Shown here one piece after another: positions 40,250 to 49,845 of a stretch of DNA of 64,000 nucleotides. The stretch's first letter is position 1. Each line of letters begins with the position of its first letter. The position numbers were made by a program, and so were the translations under genes. Origin of the DNA: Nocardia terpenica (GTDB lineage Bacteria > Actinomycetota > Actinomycetes > Mycobacteriales > Mycobacteriaceae). The stretch spans positions 1,674,001 to 1,738,000 of the forward strand of contig NZ_JABMCZ010000001.1 in the NCBI RefSeq assembly GCF_013186535.1. Reading direction: 5' to 3'. The notes beneath the pieces are model-generated. The model did not search any database and was not told the DNA's origin. It saw only the letters and a list, made by a program, of their open reading frames with translations.

Positions 40250-41149
40250 TCAGCGTCCGTCGCCCAGGGCGGCGGCCAGGGCTTGCCCGACCGTGGAATG
40301 GGTGAAGGCATAACCGGCCGCCTCGAGGACGGTCGGAATCGCGCGCGGGCCGTGCAGGATCGCCTCCTGGGCGAACTCGCCGATCAGGGCGCGCAGCGCG
40401 AAGGCGGGCACCACCAGGGCATCGGGGCGGTGCAGGGTGCGGGCGAGGGCTCGGCTGAATTCGGCATTGGTCACCGGGGCGGGCCCGGTCATATTGACCG
40501 GGCCGCGCACGGTGTCGCGAGCGAGGGCGAACTGGATGGCGCCGATCTCGTCGGCGAGCGAGATCCACGGCAGGTACTGGCGGCCGTTGCCGAGCCGACC
40601 GCCCAGGCCCAGGAAGTACAGCGGGTGCAGCATGCTCAGCATGCCGCCGTGCCGGGCCAGCACGACCGCGCTGCGCAGCAGCACCACCCGCGCGCCCGCC
40701 TCGGCGGCGGGCCGGGTGGCGGCCTCCCAGTCGCGGCACAGCGTGCCCAGGAATCCCGTTCCGGCCGAGTCGGATTCGGTGACCACCCGGTCGCCGGTGC
40801 CGCCGCCGTAGTAGTGCACGCCGCTGGCGTTGACCAGCGTCGGCACCCCCGCGGCGGCGACGGCCCCGGCGAGCACGTCGGTCGGCGTGATCCGGCTGTC
40901 CCGCAGCTCCTGCTTGTAGCTGCCGTTCCAGCGCCGACGGCCGATCCCGGCGCCGCACAGATTGACCACCGCGTCCGCGCCGCGCAGGGCGCGTTCGGGA
41001 ACCCGCGCGTGGGCGGGATCCCAGGTGAGCTCGTCGCGGGCGGCGGCGGGCCGGCGGACCAGGCGAGTCACCTCGTGCCCGTCCCGCCGCAGCGCCGCCA
41101 CCAGCGCCGTTCCGATCAACCCGGACGAGCCGGCGATCACGACCTTCAT
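40250..41149 (-). CDS. TIGR01777-type NAD-dependent epimerase/dehydratase
   Basis: This 299-residue protein belongs to the SDR39U1/TIGR01777 family: VVIAGSSGLIGTALVAALR is the cofactor loop, VNLCGAGIG and GVHYYG are family signatures, and the C-terminus includes a DUF1731-type segment (ALVVPAFALRALIGE). It corresponds to Rv2216, next to dlaT in mycobacteria. Ten bases separate it from dlaT, so they form an operon. The substrate is unknown. Confidence 0.92.
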   Translation of the reverse strand: MKVVIAGSSGLIGTALVAALRRDGHEVTRLVRRPAAARDELTWDPAHARVPERALRGADAVVNLCGAGIGRRRWNGSYKQELRDSRITPTDVLAGAVAAAGVPTLVNASGVHYYGGGTGDRVVTESDSAGTGFLGTLCRDWEAATRPAAEAGARVVLLRSAVVLARHGGMLSMLHPLYFLGLGGRLGNGRQYLPWISLADEIGAIQFALARDTVRGPVNMTGPAPVTNAEFSRALARTLHRPDALVVPAFALRALIGEFAQEAILHGPRAIPTVLEAAGYAFTHSTVGQALAAALGDGR

Positions 41150-41159
41150 GTCGGGCGGT

Positions 41160-42938
41160 CTACAGACCCAGGTCCGCCTCGAACGCGGCCTCCTCCAGCC
41201 GGTGCTTGATGGTGGTGACGAAGCGCCCGGCGTCGGCGCCGTCGATGAGCCGGTGGTCGTAGGTCAGCGGCAGGTAGCACATCGAGCGGATGCCGATGAA
41301 CTCGTTGCCGTTGTCCGCGATCACCATGGGCCGCTTGACGATTGCGCCGGTGCCCAGCATCGCCGACTGCGGCGGCAGCAGGATCGGGGTGTCGAACAGC
41401 GCGCCCTGGCTGCCGATATTGGTGATGGTGAAGGTGCCGCCCGCCAGCTCGTCCGGCTTCAGGCCGCCGGTGCGGGCGCGGCCCGCGATATCGGCGATGG
41501 CGCGGGCCAGCCCGGCCAGCGACAGATCGCTGGCATTGTGGATGACCGGGGAGAGCAGGCCCTGCTCGGTGTCCACGGCGATGCCGAGGTGGACGGCCGA
41601 GTGGTAGTTGATCTCCTTGGCCTCCTCGTTGTAGGAGGCGTTGACGTTCGGGTGCACGCCCAGCGCCTCGACCGCGGCCTTGGCGAAGAACGGCAGGAAC
41701 GTCAGGTTGACGCCCTCGCGCTCGCGGAACGCGTCCTTGGCCTTGGCCCGCAGCGCCGCGATCCTGGTGACGTCGACCTCGTGGGTCTGGGTCAGCTGCG
41801 CGGTGGTCCGCAGCGACTCCATGGTCTTGGCCGCGGTGATCTGGCGGATGCGGTTGACCTTCTGGGTGGTGCCGCGCAGCGCCTGCAGCTGCGGGCGCAC
41901 CCCGGCGGGCGCGGCGGGAGCACTCGGCGCGGCGGCGGGAGCGGCCGGAGCCGACGCCGCCGGTGCGGCGGCCGGGGCCTTGGTGGTCTCGGCGGCGGCC
42001 AGCACATCCTGCTTGCGGATGCGGCCACCGACGCCCGAGCCCTGGACCCGGGACAGGTCGACGTTGTTCTCCGCGGCCAACTTTCGCACCAGCGGGGTCA
42101 CATACGGGGCCTCGCCGTTGCCGGACGCGGCCGCCGGGGCGGGCGCGGGCTTGGGGGCCGGGGCGGGGGCCGGTGCCGGGGCGGGAGCAGCCGGAGCGGG
42201 GGCCGGGGCGGGCGCGGGAGCCGGTGCCGCGGCGGCCGGAGCGGGCGCGGGTTCCGGGGCGGGCGCGGGCGCCGGGGCCGGGGCCGGGGCCGGAGCGGCA
42301 GCAGGGGAGCCGCTGCCGATGACGCCGAGCTGGCCGCCGACGGCGACGACGTCGTCCTCCTGCGCGGTGATCTCCAGCAGGGTACCGGCCACCGGCGACG
42401 GGATCTCGGTGTCGACCTTGTCGGTGGAGACCTCGAGCAGCGGCTCGTCGACCGCGACCTGGTCGCCGACCTGCTTCAGCCAGCGGGTGACGGTGCCCTC
42501 GGTGACGGACTCGCCGAGCTCGGGCATCTTCACCGAGGTGCCGGAGGCCGCGTCGGACTGCTGCGCCGCGGCGGGCTGCGGCGCGGGCGCGCTCGGCTGC
42601 GGGGCCGGGGCGGGCTGTTGCTGGGCGGGTGCCTGTGCGGGGGCCGACTCGGGGGCGGCGGCCTCGGGGGCGGGGGCGGCCGCGGGAGCGGGGGCCTCGC
42701 CGGCCTCGCCGATCACGCCCAGCTCGCCGCCGACCTCGACGACGTCGTCCTCCTTGGCCACGATCTTGGTGAGCACACCGGCCGCCGGCGACGGGATCTC
42801 GGTGTCGACCTTGTCGGTGGACACCTCGAGCAGGGGCTCGTCGACCTCGACCGTGTCTCCTTCCTGCTTCAGCCACCTGGTCACAGTGCCCTCGGTGACG
42901 CTCTCACCAAGAGCTGGCATCTGGACGGAGAAGGCCAT
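41160..42938 (-). CDS. dlaT: dihydrolipoamide acyltransferase E2 (DlaT/SucB)
   Basis: This 592-residue E2 core protein has two lipoyl domains, each with the lipoylated Lys in EVSTDKVDTEIPSP (Lys43 and about Lys174). Long Ala/Pro linkers follow, then the E3-binding domain PLVRKLAAENNVDLSRVQGSG and the catalytic domain ending DHRLIDGADAGRF. It probably serves pyruvate dehydrogenase and, in this order, the antioxidant peroxynitrite reductase. ATG was chosen because the frame upstream is not family-like. The lipoate genes lie downstream. Confidence 0.96.
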   Translation of the reverse strand: MAFSVQMPALGESVTEGTVTRWLKQEGDTVEVDEPLLEVSTDKVDTEIPSPAAGVLTKIVAKEDDVVEVGGELGVIGEAGEAPAPAAAPAPEAAAPESAPAQAPAQQQPAPAPQPSAPAPQPAAAQQSDAASGTSVKMPELGESVTEGTVTRWLKQVGDQVAVDEPLLEVSTDKVDTEIPSPVAGTLLEITAQEDDVVAVGGQLGVIGSGSPAAAPAPAPAPAPAPAPEPAPAPAAAAPAPAPAPAPAPAAPAPAPAPAPAPKPAPAPAAASGNGEAPYVTPLVRKLAAENNVDLSRVQGSGVGGRIRKQDVLAAAETTKAPAAAPAASAPAAPAAAPSAPAAPAGVRPQLQALRGTTQKVNRIRQITAAKTMESLRTTAQLTQTHEVDVTRIAALRAKAKDAFREREGVNLTFLPFFAKAAVEALGVHPNVNASYNEEAKEINYHSAVHLGIAVDTEQGLLSPVIHNASDLSLAGLARAIADIAGRARTGGLKPDELAGGTFTITNIGSQGALFDTPILLPPQSAMLGTGAIVKRPMVIADNGNEFIGIRSMCYLPLTYDHRLIDGADAGRFVTTIKHRLEEAAFEADLGL

Positions 42939-43196
42939 GTCCGTTGACTCCTCTAACTGCTCGACGGGTCTACAACAGTTCGTCTCCCGGCGGGCGCCCA
43001 CCGCGGTCGCGGCGAATGTCCTACACGCCACCGAACACTCTGTGGCACCGGAGATCCGTTTGGGTTCATGTTCCGGGTATCCATCCTTGCACTCGTCGTT
43101 GCGATGCGTGGCACAGGGCGGGTCGGTGTGCGCTGCTGGCAGTATCGATGGACCGGGTCCGAGCGTGTCCGGTGTCGGAACAGGAGGTGGGCGGGG

Positions 43197-43547
43197 ATGG
43201 GTTTGCTGGATCGTTTCCGCCAGACGGTCGGCCGTGCGCCCGGCGGTGTCGAGGCCGCCGACGCGGATCATCTGACCGCGTGGGTGCGCACCCACGTCGG
43301 CGTCGAGGCCTATGTGGAGCCGCGAACGACTGTGACAGATGTCACAGTCGTTCTGGTGGCCGCGGACGGCGAATGGACCAGGCGGGTGGTCGGTGAGCGC
43401 GGCGCGCAGCGGTTGTCGGGCTGGCTCGGCATCCCCGTCTACGACGTCCGGCGCACCGGCTATCCGCAGCGCATGCGAGACCACGACGCCCGCCGCCGCA
43501 TCGAGCGGCGACGGGCGCTGGAGAACGATCTGCGCGACGGCGACTGA
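43197..43547 (+). CDS. conserved hypothetical basic protein
   Basis: This 116-residue protein begins MGLLDRFRQTVGRAPG and ends in an Arg-rich tail. GGAGG lies 9 nt before the ATG. The central part (TTVTDVTVVLVAADGEWTRR, then QRLSGWLGIPVYDVRRTGYP) looks like a small beta-sheet domain. I do not recognise a family; similar small genes occur between dlaT and pepA in related actinobacteria. It converges on pepA. Confidence 0.65.
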   Translation: MGLLDRFRQTVGRAPGGVEAADADHLTAWVRTHVGVEAYVEPRTTVTDVTVVLVAADGEWTRRVVGERGAQRLSGWLGIPVYDVRRTGYPQRMRDHDARRRIERRRALENDLRDGD

Positions 43548-43554
43548 GCCGCCG

Positions 43555-45063
43555 CTACTCCGCGGCGATGTCGTCCAGGACCGCGATCAGGGTGCGGACC
43601 GGAACGCCGGTGCCGCCCTTGCCGATGTAGCCGAACGGGCCGCCGGTGTTGTAGGCCGGGCCCGCCACGTCCAGGTGCGCCCACTGCACGCCCTCGGGCA
43701 CGAACTCCTTCAGGTACAGCCCGGCCACCAGCATGCCGCCGTGGCGGTGCGGGGAGACATTGGCCAGGTCGGCGACCTTGGAGTTGAGGTCGGCGCGCAG
43801 CTCCGCGGGCAGCGGCATGGCCCAGGCGTTCTCGCCGACCTGCTGGGAGATGCGCGCGACGCGGTCGCGGAACTCCTCGGTGCCCATCACGCCGGGGGTG
43901 CGCGTGCCCAGCGCCACCAGCTGCGCGCCGGTCAGGGTCGCGACATCGATGAGGTAGTCGGGGTCGTCCTCGCTCGCGCGGACCATGGCGTCGGCCAGGA
44001 TGAGCCGGCCCTCGGCGTCGGTGTTGATCACCTCGACGGTGATGCCGCCGTACTGGGTGAGCACGTCGCCGGGCCGCTGCGCGGTGTCCGAGGGCATGTT
44101 CTCGGCCATCGGCACGGTCGCGGTGACCGTGATCGGCAGGCTCAGCCGCGCCGCCAGCAGCACGGTGGCGATGACCGCGGCGGCGCCGGCCATGTCCGAG
44201 GTCATGTTCTCCATATTGGCGGCGGGCTTGATGGAGATGCCGCCGGTGTCGAAGGTGATGCCCTTGCCCACCAGCGCCACCTTCTTGGCGCCGCCGCGGT
44301 AGGTGATGCGGATCAGCCGCGGCGGGCGCGAGGAGCCCTTGCCGACGCCCACGATGCCGCCGTAACCGGCTGCGGCGAGCGCCTTCTCGTCGAGCACCTC
44401 GACCTCGAGCCCGGCGGCCTCGGCCAATTGCTGTGCGCGCGCGGCGAATTCGGCCGGGTACAGGTGGCTGGGCGGGGTGTTCACGAAATCGCGGGTGGTG
44501 GCGACGGCCTCGGCGACCGCCTGCGCGCGAAACAGCGCCTCCTCGCCGAAATCCGGTTCGGGGACCAGGAATTCGATCCGCCGCACCGGCCGTTCGTCCG
44601 GCTTCGGCGCGGACTTGTCCGACCGGAACACCGGGAAGTTGTACGCGCCCAGGTAGAATCCCTCGGCCGCGGCGCCCAGGTCCAGCCCGGACAGCGTGGT
44701 CACCGCGGTGCCGACGCCCGTCAGCGCCCGGCTCGCCACGCCCGCGGACTTGCGGATCTGCTCGGCGTCGACCTTGTCGGCCGCGCCCAGCCCGACCGCG
44801 AGCACGCTGGTGACCCCGAGCCCCTCGGGCGCCGGAATCCGGGTCAGCTCTTCGCCCTTGCCCTTCGCCCCGACCGCTCGTAACCGCTCCGTCAGCGCCG
44901 CCCGCAGATCCGTGCCCAGCACGTCGGTGAACTCGTCGCTCGGCGCCAGCGCCACCCCGTCGTCGGTGGTGACGAGTCCCACCACGAGCACATCGGCATC
45001 CGTCCCGATGGTCACCGTACGAGCCAGCTCCGGCCCGAGCGAACGATCTGCTACAGCTGTCAT
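43555..45063 (-). CDS. pepA: cytosolic leucyl aminopeptidase (M17)
   Basis: This 502-residue di-metal aminopeptidase removes N-terminal residues from peptides. The catalytic domain shows VGKGITFDTGGISIKP (Lys, Asp) and NTDAEGRLILADA (Asp, Glu, Arg). ATG at MTAVADRS was chosen, since it matches the family and sits opposite the divergent gcvT start 43 nt away. It corresponds to Rv2213 of M. tuberculosis. Confidence 0.95.
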   Translation of the reverse strand: MTAVADRSLGPELARTVTIGTDADVLVVGLVTTDDGVALAPSDEFTDVLGTDLRAALTERLRAVGAKGKGEELTRIPAPEGLGVTSVLAVGLGAADKVDAEQIRKSAGVASRALTGVGTAVTTLSGLDLGAAAEGFYLGAYNFPVFRSDKSAPKPDERPVRRIEFLVPEPDFGEEALFRAQAVAEAVATTRDFVNTPPSHLYPAEFAARAQQLAEAAGLEVEVLDEKALAAAGYGGIVGVGKGSSRPPRLIRITYRGGAKKVALVGKGITFDTGGISIKPAANMENMTSDMAGAAAVIATVLLAARLSLPITVTATVPMAENMPSDTAQRPGDVLTQYGGITVEVINTDAEGRLILADAMVRASEDDPDYLIDVATLTGAQLVALGTRTPGVMGTEEFRDRVARISQQVGENAWAMPLPAELRADLNSKVADLANVSPHRHGGMLVAGLYLKEFVPEGVQWAHLDVAGPAYNTGGPFGYIGKGGTGVPVRTLIAVLDDIAAE

Positions 45064-45106
45064 GCGTGCCAGGCTACTGATCGCGGGCACCGATAAGCTC
45101 CCTCGG

Positions 45107-46207
45107 GTGACCGAGACGAACTTGCTGCAGGGCCCGATTCATGACGTGCACGTCGAGCTGGGGGCGTCGTTCGCCCCGTTCGGCGGCTGGGAGATGCCGG
45201 TGTCGTACGCCGGGACGGTGGCGGAGCACACCGCCGTCCGCGAGACCGTCGGGGTGTTCGACGTGAGCCACCTCGGAAAGGCGACCGTGGCGGGGCCGGG
45301 GGCGGCGGCGTTCGTCAACGCGGCGCTGACCAACGACCTGGGCCGGATCCGGCCGGGGAAGGCGCAGTACACGCTGTGCTGCACGCCCGAGGGCGGGGTG
45401 ATCGACGACCTGATCGCCTACTACGTGAGCGACGACGAGGTCTTCCTGGTGCCCAACGCCGCCAACACCGCCGCCGTGGTGGCCGAGCTGCGCAAGGTCG
45501 CGCCGGAGGGCATCACCGTCACCGATCAGCACCGGGAGTACGCGGTGTTCGCGGTGCAGGGCATCAAGTCCACGGAAGTGCTTACCGCGCTGGGTCTTCC
45601 GACCGACATGGAGTACATGGCCTACGCCGACGCCGAGTGGGAGGGCCGCCCGGTCCGGGTGTGCCGCACCGGCTACACCGGCGAGCACGGCTACGAGCTG
45701 CTGCCGCGCTGGGACGACGCCGCCCCGCTGTTCCGGGCGCTGATCGAGCGGGTGAAGGCCGCCGGTGGCCAGCCCGCCGGGCTGGGCGCGCGCGACACCC
45801 TGCGCACCGAGATGGGCTACCCGCTGCACGGACACGAACTGTCGCTGGACATCTCGCCGCTGCAGGCGCGCTGCGGCTGGGCGATCGGCTGGAAGAAGCC
45901 GGAGTTCTGGGGCAAATCCGCACTGGAGCAGGAGAAGTCGGCGGGCCCGCGGCGAATCCTCATGGGCCTCAAGGGACTCGATCGCGGCGTGCTGCGCCCG
46001 GGCCAGGCCGTGCTGCGCGGCGACGAGACCGTCGGCGAAACCACCTCGGGCACTTTCTCGCCCACGCTGAAGGTGGGAATCGCGTTGGCGCTGTTGGACA
46101 CCGGCGCGGGGCTGGAGCCGGGTGACCAGGTCGAGGTCGACGTGCGCGGGCGACGGTTGCGCGCGGAGATTGTTCGGCCGCCGTTCGTTACTGCGCGTAC
46201 TTCTTGA
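45107..46207 (+). CDS. gcvT: glycine cleavage system T protein
   Basis: GcvT is an aminomethyltransferase that moves the glycine methylene to tetrahydrofolate. The 366-residue protein has GGWEMPVSYAGTVAEH, FDVSHLGKA, LTNDLGRIRPGKAQYTL and TSGTFSPTL, all family motifs. The GTG start is preceded by TAAGCT at 45094, a typical leaderless -10. M. tuberculosis GcvT is 379 residues. The gcvH and gcvP genes are not nearby. Confidence 0.95.
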   Translation: MTETNLLQGPIHDVHVELGASFAPFGGWEMPVSYAGTVAEHTAVRETVGVFDVSHLGKATVAGPGAAAFVNAALTNDLGRIRPGKAQYTLCCTPEGGVIDDLIAYYVSDDEVFLVPNAANTAAVVAELRKVAPEGITVTDQHREYAVFAVQGIKSTEVLTALGLPTDMEYMAYADAEWEGRPVRVCRTGYTGEHGYELLPRWDDAAPLFRALIERVKAAGGQPAGLGARDTLRTEMGYPLHGHELSLDISPLQARCGWAIGWKKPEFWGKSALEQEKSAGPRRILMGLKGLDRGVLRPGQAVLRGDETVGETTSGTFSPTLKVGIALALLDTGAGLEPGDQVEVDVRGRRLRAEIVRPPFVTARTS

Positions 46208-46230
46208 TCGCAGTTGCCCGGCCCACCAGT

Positions 46231-46257
46231 GATTCCGGCGTGCTTTTGGCCGGAATC
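46231..46257 (+). repeat. dispersed hairpin repeat, copy D1
   Basis: Nine-base arms GATTCCGGC and GCCGGAATC flank loop GTGCTTTTG; one more T-A pair extends the stem to ten. It lies 23 nt after the gcvT stop and is paired head to head with copy D2, eight bases away. Confidence 0.93.
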
Positions 46258-46265
46258 ATCGGTGA

Positions 46266-46292
46266 GGTCCCGGCCAAAAGCACGCCGGGACC
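46266..46292 (-). repeat. dispersed hairpin repeat, copy D2 (inverted)
   Basis: On the minus strand the arms are GGTCCCGGC and GCCGGGACC and the loop is GTGCTTTTG. A truncated unit with GGTCCCGGC lies 23 nt upstream on the same strand (46307-46320). Confidence 0.93.
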
Positions 46293-46464
46293 ATGGGGGC
46301 TGGGCCGCCGGGACCATGAGGGCCGCGGCGGTGGGGTGGGGCGCAGAGCGTTTCGCTCATCGCGAATGGCGGCCCGACCTGGACAGCTGAGCAATGTGCG
46401 CACCACTCGTGATCGGTTCTATTCGGTTTGCCGGACCGCGCACCGAACGAGGGGGTGGTCGTTC

Positions 46465-46470
46465 TAGGAT
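46465..46470 (+). promoter_or_regulatory. -10 element of leaderless ilvE
   Basis: TAGGAT lies seven bases before the ATG. No ribosome-binding site is seen, so transcription probably starts at the start codon. Confidence 0.75.
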
Positions 46471-46477
46471 CAGCTGC

Positions 46478-47578
46478 ATGACCGTTGCTGCCCAGTTCAC
46501 CCGTGTTTCGCATCCCGCGCCGACCCCGGCGCAGCGGCGGCAGGAAATCCTGGCGGCGCCCGGATTCGGGCGCTATTTCACCGACCACATGGTGTCGATC
46601 GAATACAAGAACGGGCAGTGGACCGATGCCCGCGTCGAGCCCTACGGTGCGCTGACGATGGACCCGGCGACCATGGTCTTCCACTACGGCCAGGCCATCT
46701 TCGAGGGCCTCAAGGCCTACCGGCAGGGCGACGGCGGCATCGCGACCTTCCGCATCGACGCCAATGCCCGGCGCTTCCGGAACTCGGCGCGCCGGATGGC
46801 GATGGCCGAGCTGCCCGACGAGCTGTTCGTGGAGTCGGTGCGGCAGCTGCTGGAGGTCGACGCCGACTGGGTGCCCGCCGCCGGTGGCGAGGATTCGCTG
46901 TATCTGCGGCCCTTCATGGTGGCCACCGAGTTCGGCCTGGGCGTCAAGCCCGCCGACAGCTACCGGTACCTGCTGCTGGGTTCTCCTGCGGGCGCGTACT
47001 TTCCGCGCGGCCTGAAGCCGGTGCGGGTGTGGCTGTCGACCGAGTACGTGCGGGCCGCGCCCGGCGGCACCGGCGAGGCGAAGGTCGCCGGTAACTACGC
47101 GGCCTCGCTGCTGGCCCAGAAGCAGGCCGCCGAGCAGGGCTGCGATCAGGTGGTCTGGCTGGACGCCGCCGAGCACCGCTACGTCGAGGAGATGGGCACC
47201 AACAACCTGTTCTTCGTCTTCGGCTCGGGTTCGGATGCGCGCCTGGTCACCCCGGAACTGTCCGGCGCGCTGCTACCCGGCATCACCCGCGACTCGCTGC
47301 TGACCCTCGCCGCCGACGCCGGTTACCAGGTCGAGGAGCGCAAGATCTCGGTCGAGGAGTGGCGCAAGGGCGTCGAATCCGGCGAGATCACCGAGGTTTT
47401 CGGCTGCGGCACCGCCGCGGTGGTCATCCCGGTCGCCACGGTCCGCTCGGCCGAGGGCGAATTCACCGTCGGCACCGGCGAACCCGGCGAGGTCACCATG
47501 GCCCTGCGCGACACCCTCACCGGCATCCAGCGCGGCACCTTCGCCGACATCCACGGCTGGCTCCGCCGCATGGTCTGA
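46478..47578 (+). CDS. ilvE: branched-chain amino acid aminotransferase
   Basis: This 366-residue PLP enzyme transaminates Val, Leu and Ile. Signatures are HYGQAIFEGLKAYRQ, PFMVATE, the PLP Lys in GEAKVAGNYAASLLAQ, and EEMGTNNLFFV. The start matches the family and the leaderless promoter. It is preceded by the paired hairpin repeat. It corresponds to Rv2210c. Confidence 0.96.
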   Translation: MTVAAQFTRVSHPAPTPAQRRQEILAAPGFGRYFTDHMVSIEYKNGQWTDARVEPYGALTMDPATMVFHYGQAIFEGLKAYRQGDGGIATFRIDANARRFRNSARRMAMAELPDELFVESVRQLLEVDADWVPAAGGEDSLYLRPFMVATEFGLGVKPADSYRYLLLGSPAGAYFPRGLKPVRVWLSTEYVRAAPGGTGEAKVAGNYAASLLAQKQAAEQGCDQVVWLDAAEHRYVEEMGTNNLFFVFGSGSDARLVTPELSGALLPGITRDSLLTLAADAGYQVEERKISVEEWRKGVESGEITEVFGCGTAAVVIPVATVRSAEGEFTVGTGEPGEVTMALRDTLTGIQRGTFADIHGWLRRMV

Positions 47579-47594
47579 TTCCGGGGCCCTGGGA

Positions 47595-48308
47595 TCACCC
47601 CGGCATCAGCATGTGCCACTGCTCCAAGGTCTGCGGTCGCAGGACGTAGTTGTTGTCCCGCACCGCGGACAGGGCGGCGCTCGGTTCCTCGGAGTACCAG
47701 TGGCCGGGGTAGACGACGGGGTTGCCGGGGAGGGCCGCCAGGGAGCGCAGGCTGCGGAACATGGCTTCCGAGTCGCCACCGGGGAAGTCGGTGCGGCCGC
47801 AGCCGTCGATGAAGAGGGTGTCGCCCGCGACGAGCCGGTCGTCGACGAGGAAGCACAGGCTGCCCGGGGTGTGGCCGGGGGTGTGCAGCAGTTCGATGTC
47901 GACCGCGCCGACGCCGATCGTGTCGCCGTGCTCGTGGCCGGTCAGCTCGCCCGGCGCGATCTCGGTGACGTTCGCGACCCACGGCAGCTCCTGCCGATGC
48001 ACGTGCACGGGAACGTCGATCCGCTCCAACAGCTCTCGCACCCCCTGCAACGTGAAGCCGAGCATGGTGCCGCCCACGTGATCGGGGTGGTGGTGGGTGG
48101 CGAGCACGCCCGTCACCCGCAGCCCGTCCGCCTCGGCGATGTCGACCAGATCGCCCGCCGCGTACGCCGGATCCACGACCACGCACTCCCCGGACTCGCG
48201 GTCGCCGATCAGATACGCGAAATTGCGCATCTGGGTCGCGATCGGATCGCCGACGGCCCAGTCCCGGCCGGCGAGCAGCTGACGGAAATACAAACGGTCG
48301 GATCCCAT
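47595..48308 (-). CDS. MBL-fold metallohydrolase (glyoxalase II-like)
   Basis: This 237-residue protein has the metallo-beta-lactamase motif LATHHHPDHVGG, LLHTPGHTPGSLCF, and GDTLFIDGCGRTDFPGGD, the combination seen in glyoxalase II and persulfide dioxygenases. MGSDRLYF was used as start; GTG three codons upstream (48317) is equally possible. The precise substrate is unknown. Confidence 0.88.
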   Translation of the reverse strand: MGSDRLYFRQLLAGRDWAVGDPIATQMRNFAYLIGDRESGECVVVDPAYAAGDLVDIAEADGLRVTGVLATHHHPDHVGGTMLGFTLQGVRELLERIDVPVHVHRQELPWVANVTEIAPGELTGHEHGDTIGVGAVDIELLHTPGHTPGSLCFLVDDRLVAGDTLFIDGCGRTDFPGGDSEAMFRSLRSLAALPGNPVVYPGHWYSEEPSAALSAVRDNNYVLRPQTLEQWHMLMPG

Positions 48309-48333
48309 GCGCCCCACCCTATTGCCCGGGAAT

Positions 48334-49308
48334 TCAGGCGAGCAGGGGGGTGATCTCCGCGGCGGCCTCGGGCCCGTAGGCGCGGCCGAGTCGTTCGATG
48401 GCGGCCGGGCGGTCCAGGATCCATTCCTGCGGGCCGTCGGTCTCCAGCACCAGCACCGCGACGAGCGAGCCCAGCTGCGCCGAACGCTCCAGGCTCAGCC
48501 CGGCGTTGTGTCCGGTGAGGAAGCCCGCGCGGAACGCGTCGCCGATACCGGTCGGGTCCACCTTCGAAGTCTCCGGCACCACTTCGACATTCAGCTCGGC
48601 GCCGTCGCGGTCGACGATCAGCACGCCCTTGGCGCCGAGGGTGGTGACGCGGATGCCGACGCGGCTGTCGATCTGCTCGAGCGTCAGGCCGGTCTTCTGC
48701 CGCAGCAGGCCCAGCTCGTACTCGTTGGTGAACAGGAAGGCGGCGCCGTCGATCAGCTGCAGCGCCTGCTCGCCGTCGAGGCGGGCCAGCTGCTGGGAGG
48801 GGTCGGCGGCGAACGGCAGGCCGATCTCACGGCACTCGCGGGTGTGCCGCAGCATGGCGTCCGGATCGTCGGCGCCGACCAGCATGAGCGCGAGATCGCC
48901 ACGCGTGCGCGCGATCTCGGCGATGGAGATGTTGCGGGCCTCGCTCATCGCGCCCGGGTAGAACGCCGCGATCTGCGCCATCTCGCTGTCGGTGGTGCAG
49001 ATGAACCGCGCGGTGTGCGCCTTCTCCGAGATGTACACCGCCGAGCAGTCGACGCCGTTGCGCTCCAACCACTCCCGGTAGTCGCCGAAGTCGGCGCCGA
49101 CCGCGCCGATCAGCAGCGGGGACCCCCGCAGCAGGCCCATCGCGTAGGCGATGTTGCCGGCCACGCCGCCGCGCCGGATCGCCAGGTCGTCGACGAGGAA
49201 GCTGACCGACACGTGCTGCAGCTGATCGGGCAGCAGCGACTCGGAGAACTTTCCGGGGAAGGTCATGAGATTGTCGGTCGCGATGGATCCGGACACGGCG
49301 ATGGTCAC
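48334..49308 (-). CDS. adoK: adenosine kinase AdoK (PfkB family)
   Basis: This 324-residue sugar-kinase-fold enzyme matches M. tuberculosis adenosine kinase (Rv2202c) nearly throughout: GSIATDNLM, SVSFLVDDLAIRRGGVAGNIAYA, FYPGAMSEARNI, FAADPSQQLARL and the catalytic DPTGIGDAFRAGFLTG. It phosphorylates adenosine in purine salvage. A strong hairpin further upstream separates it from the IscA-like gene. Confidence 0.95.
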   Translation of the reverse strand: MTIAVSGSIATDNLMTFPGKFSESLLPDQLQHVSVSFLVDDLAIRRGGVAGNIAYAMGLLRGSPLLIGAVGADFGDYREWLERNGVDCSAVYISEKAHTARFICTTDSEMAQIAAFYPGAMSEARNISIAEIARTRGDLALMLVGADDPDAMLRHTRECREIGLPFAADPSQQLARLDGEQALQLIDGAAFLFTNEYELGLLRQKTGLTLEQIDSRVGIRVTTLGAKGVLIVDRDGAELNVEVVPETSKVDPTGIGDAFRAGFLTGHNAGLSLERSAQLGSLVAVLVLETDGPQEWILDRPAAIERLGRAYGPEAAAEITPLLA

Positions 49309-49433
49309 GGGAGAAGCCCTTCGGTGTCGTGCGATATGCCGGAGTGACGGAAGACTGTGCGGAATGTCGGTAATCGGTAACGTACACCGTACGCGCGCGT
49401 GCCCACCAGCCCCGGTTCGAGCCTCCGGACACG

Positions 49434-49472
49434 CGTCAGCGCGGAACTCCGGAAGGGTGTTCCGCGCTGACG
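49434..49472 (-). terminator. hairpin terminator after the IscA-like gene
   Basis: A perfect 14-bp stem (CGTCAGCGCGGAAC with GTTCCGCGCTGACG) surrounds an 11-base loop. It begins 22 nt beyond the stop of the IscA-like gene on the minus strand. No clear T-run follows. Confidence 0.75.
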
Positions 49473-49494
49473 GTGTGCGTTCGGGTTGTCCGGC

Positions 49495-49845
49495 TCAGTT
49501 GAAGCTGTCGCCGCAGGCGCAGGAGCCGGTCGCGTTGGGGTTGTCGATGGTGAAGCCCTGCTTCTCGATGGTGTCGACGAAGTCGATCGCCGCGCCCTGG
49601 ACGTAGGGGGCGCTCATGCGGTCGACGGTGAGGGTGACGCCGCCGAACTCGCCGGTGAGATCGCCGTCGAGACTGCGATCGTCGAAGAAGAGCTGGTAGC
49701 GCAGGCCGGCGCAGCCGCCGGGCTGCACCGCGATTCGCAGCGCAAGGTCGTCACGGCCCTCCTGATCGAGCAGCGCCTTCGCCTTGGCGGCAGCGGCATC
49801 GGTCAGAGTCACACCGTGGGTGGTGGTCTCGTTCTGCACAGTCAT
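49495..49845 (-). CDS. A-type iron-sulfur carrier (IscA/ErpA-like)
   Basis: This 116-residue protein has the three conserved cysteines of A-type carriers: PGGCAGLRYQL, then the GSCACGDSF end. It passes Fe-S clusters to apoproteins, which may include LipA and other enzymes here. GAGGAG precedes the ATG. It corresponds to Rv2204c. The longer frame upstream is not family-like. Confidence 0.93.
   Translation of the reverse strand: MTVQNETTTHGVTLTDAAAAKAKALLDQEGRDDLALRIAVQPGGCAGLRYQLFFDDRSLDGDLTGEFGGVTLTVDRMSAPYVQGAAIDFVDTIEKQGFTIDNPNATGSCACGDSFN

Noticed and set aside
41160..42938. Direct repeats in dlaT as a mobile or duplicated insertion
   Set aside because: They are the two lipoyl domains normal for this E2 protein.
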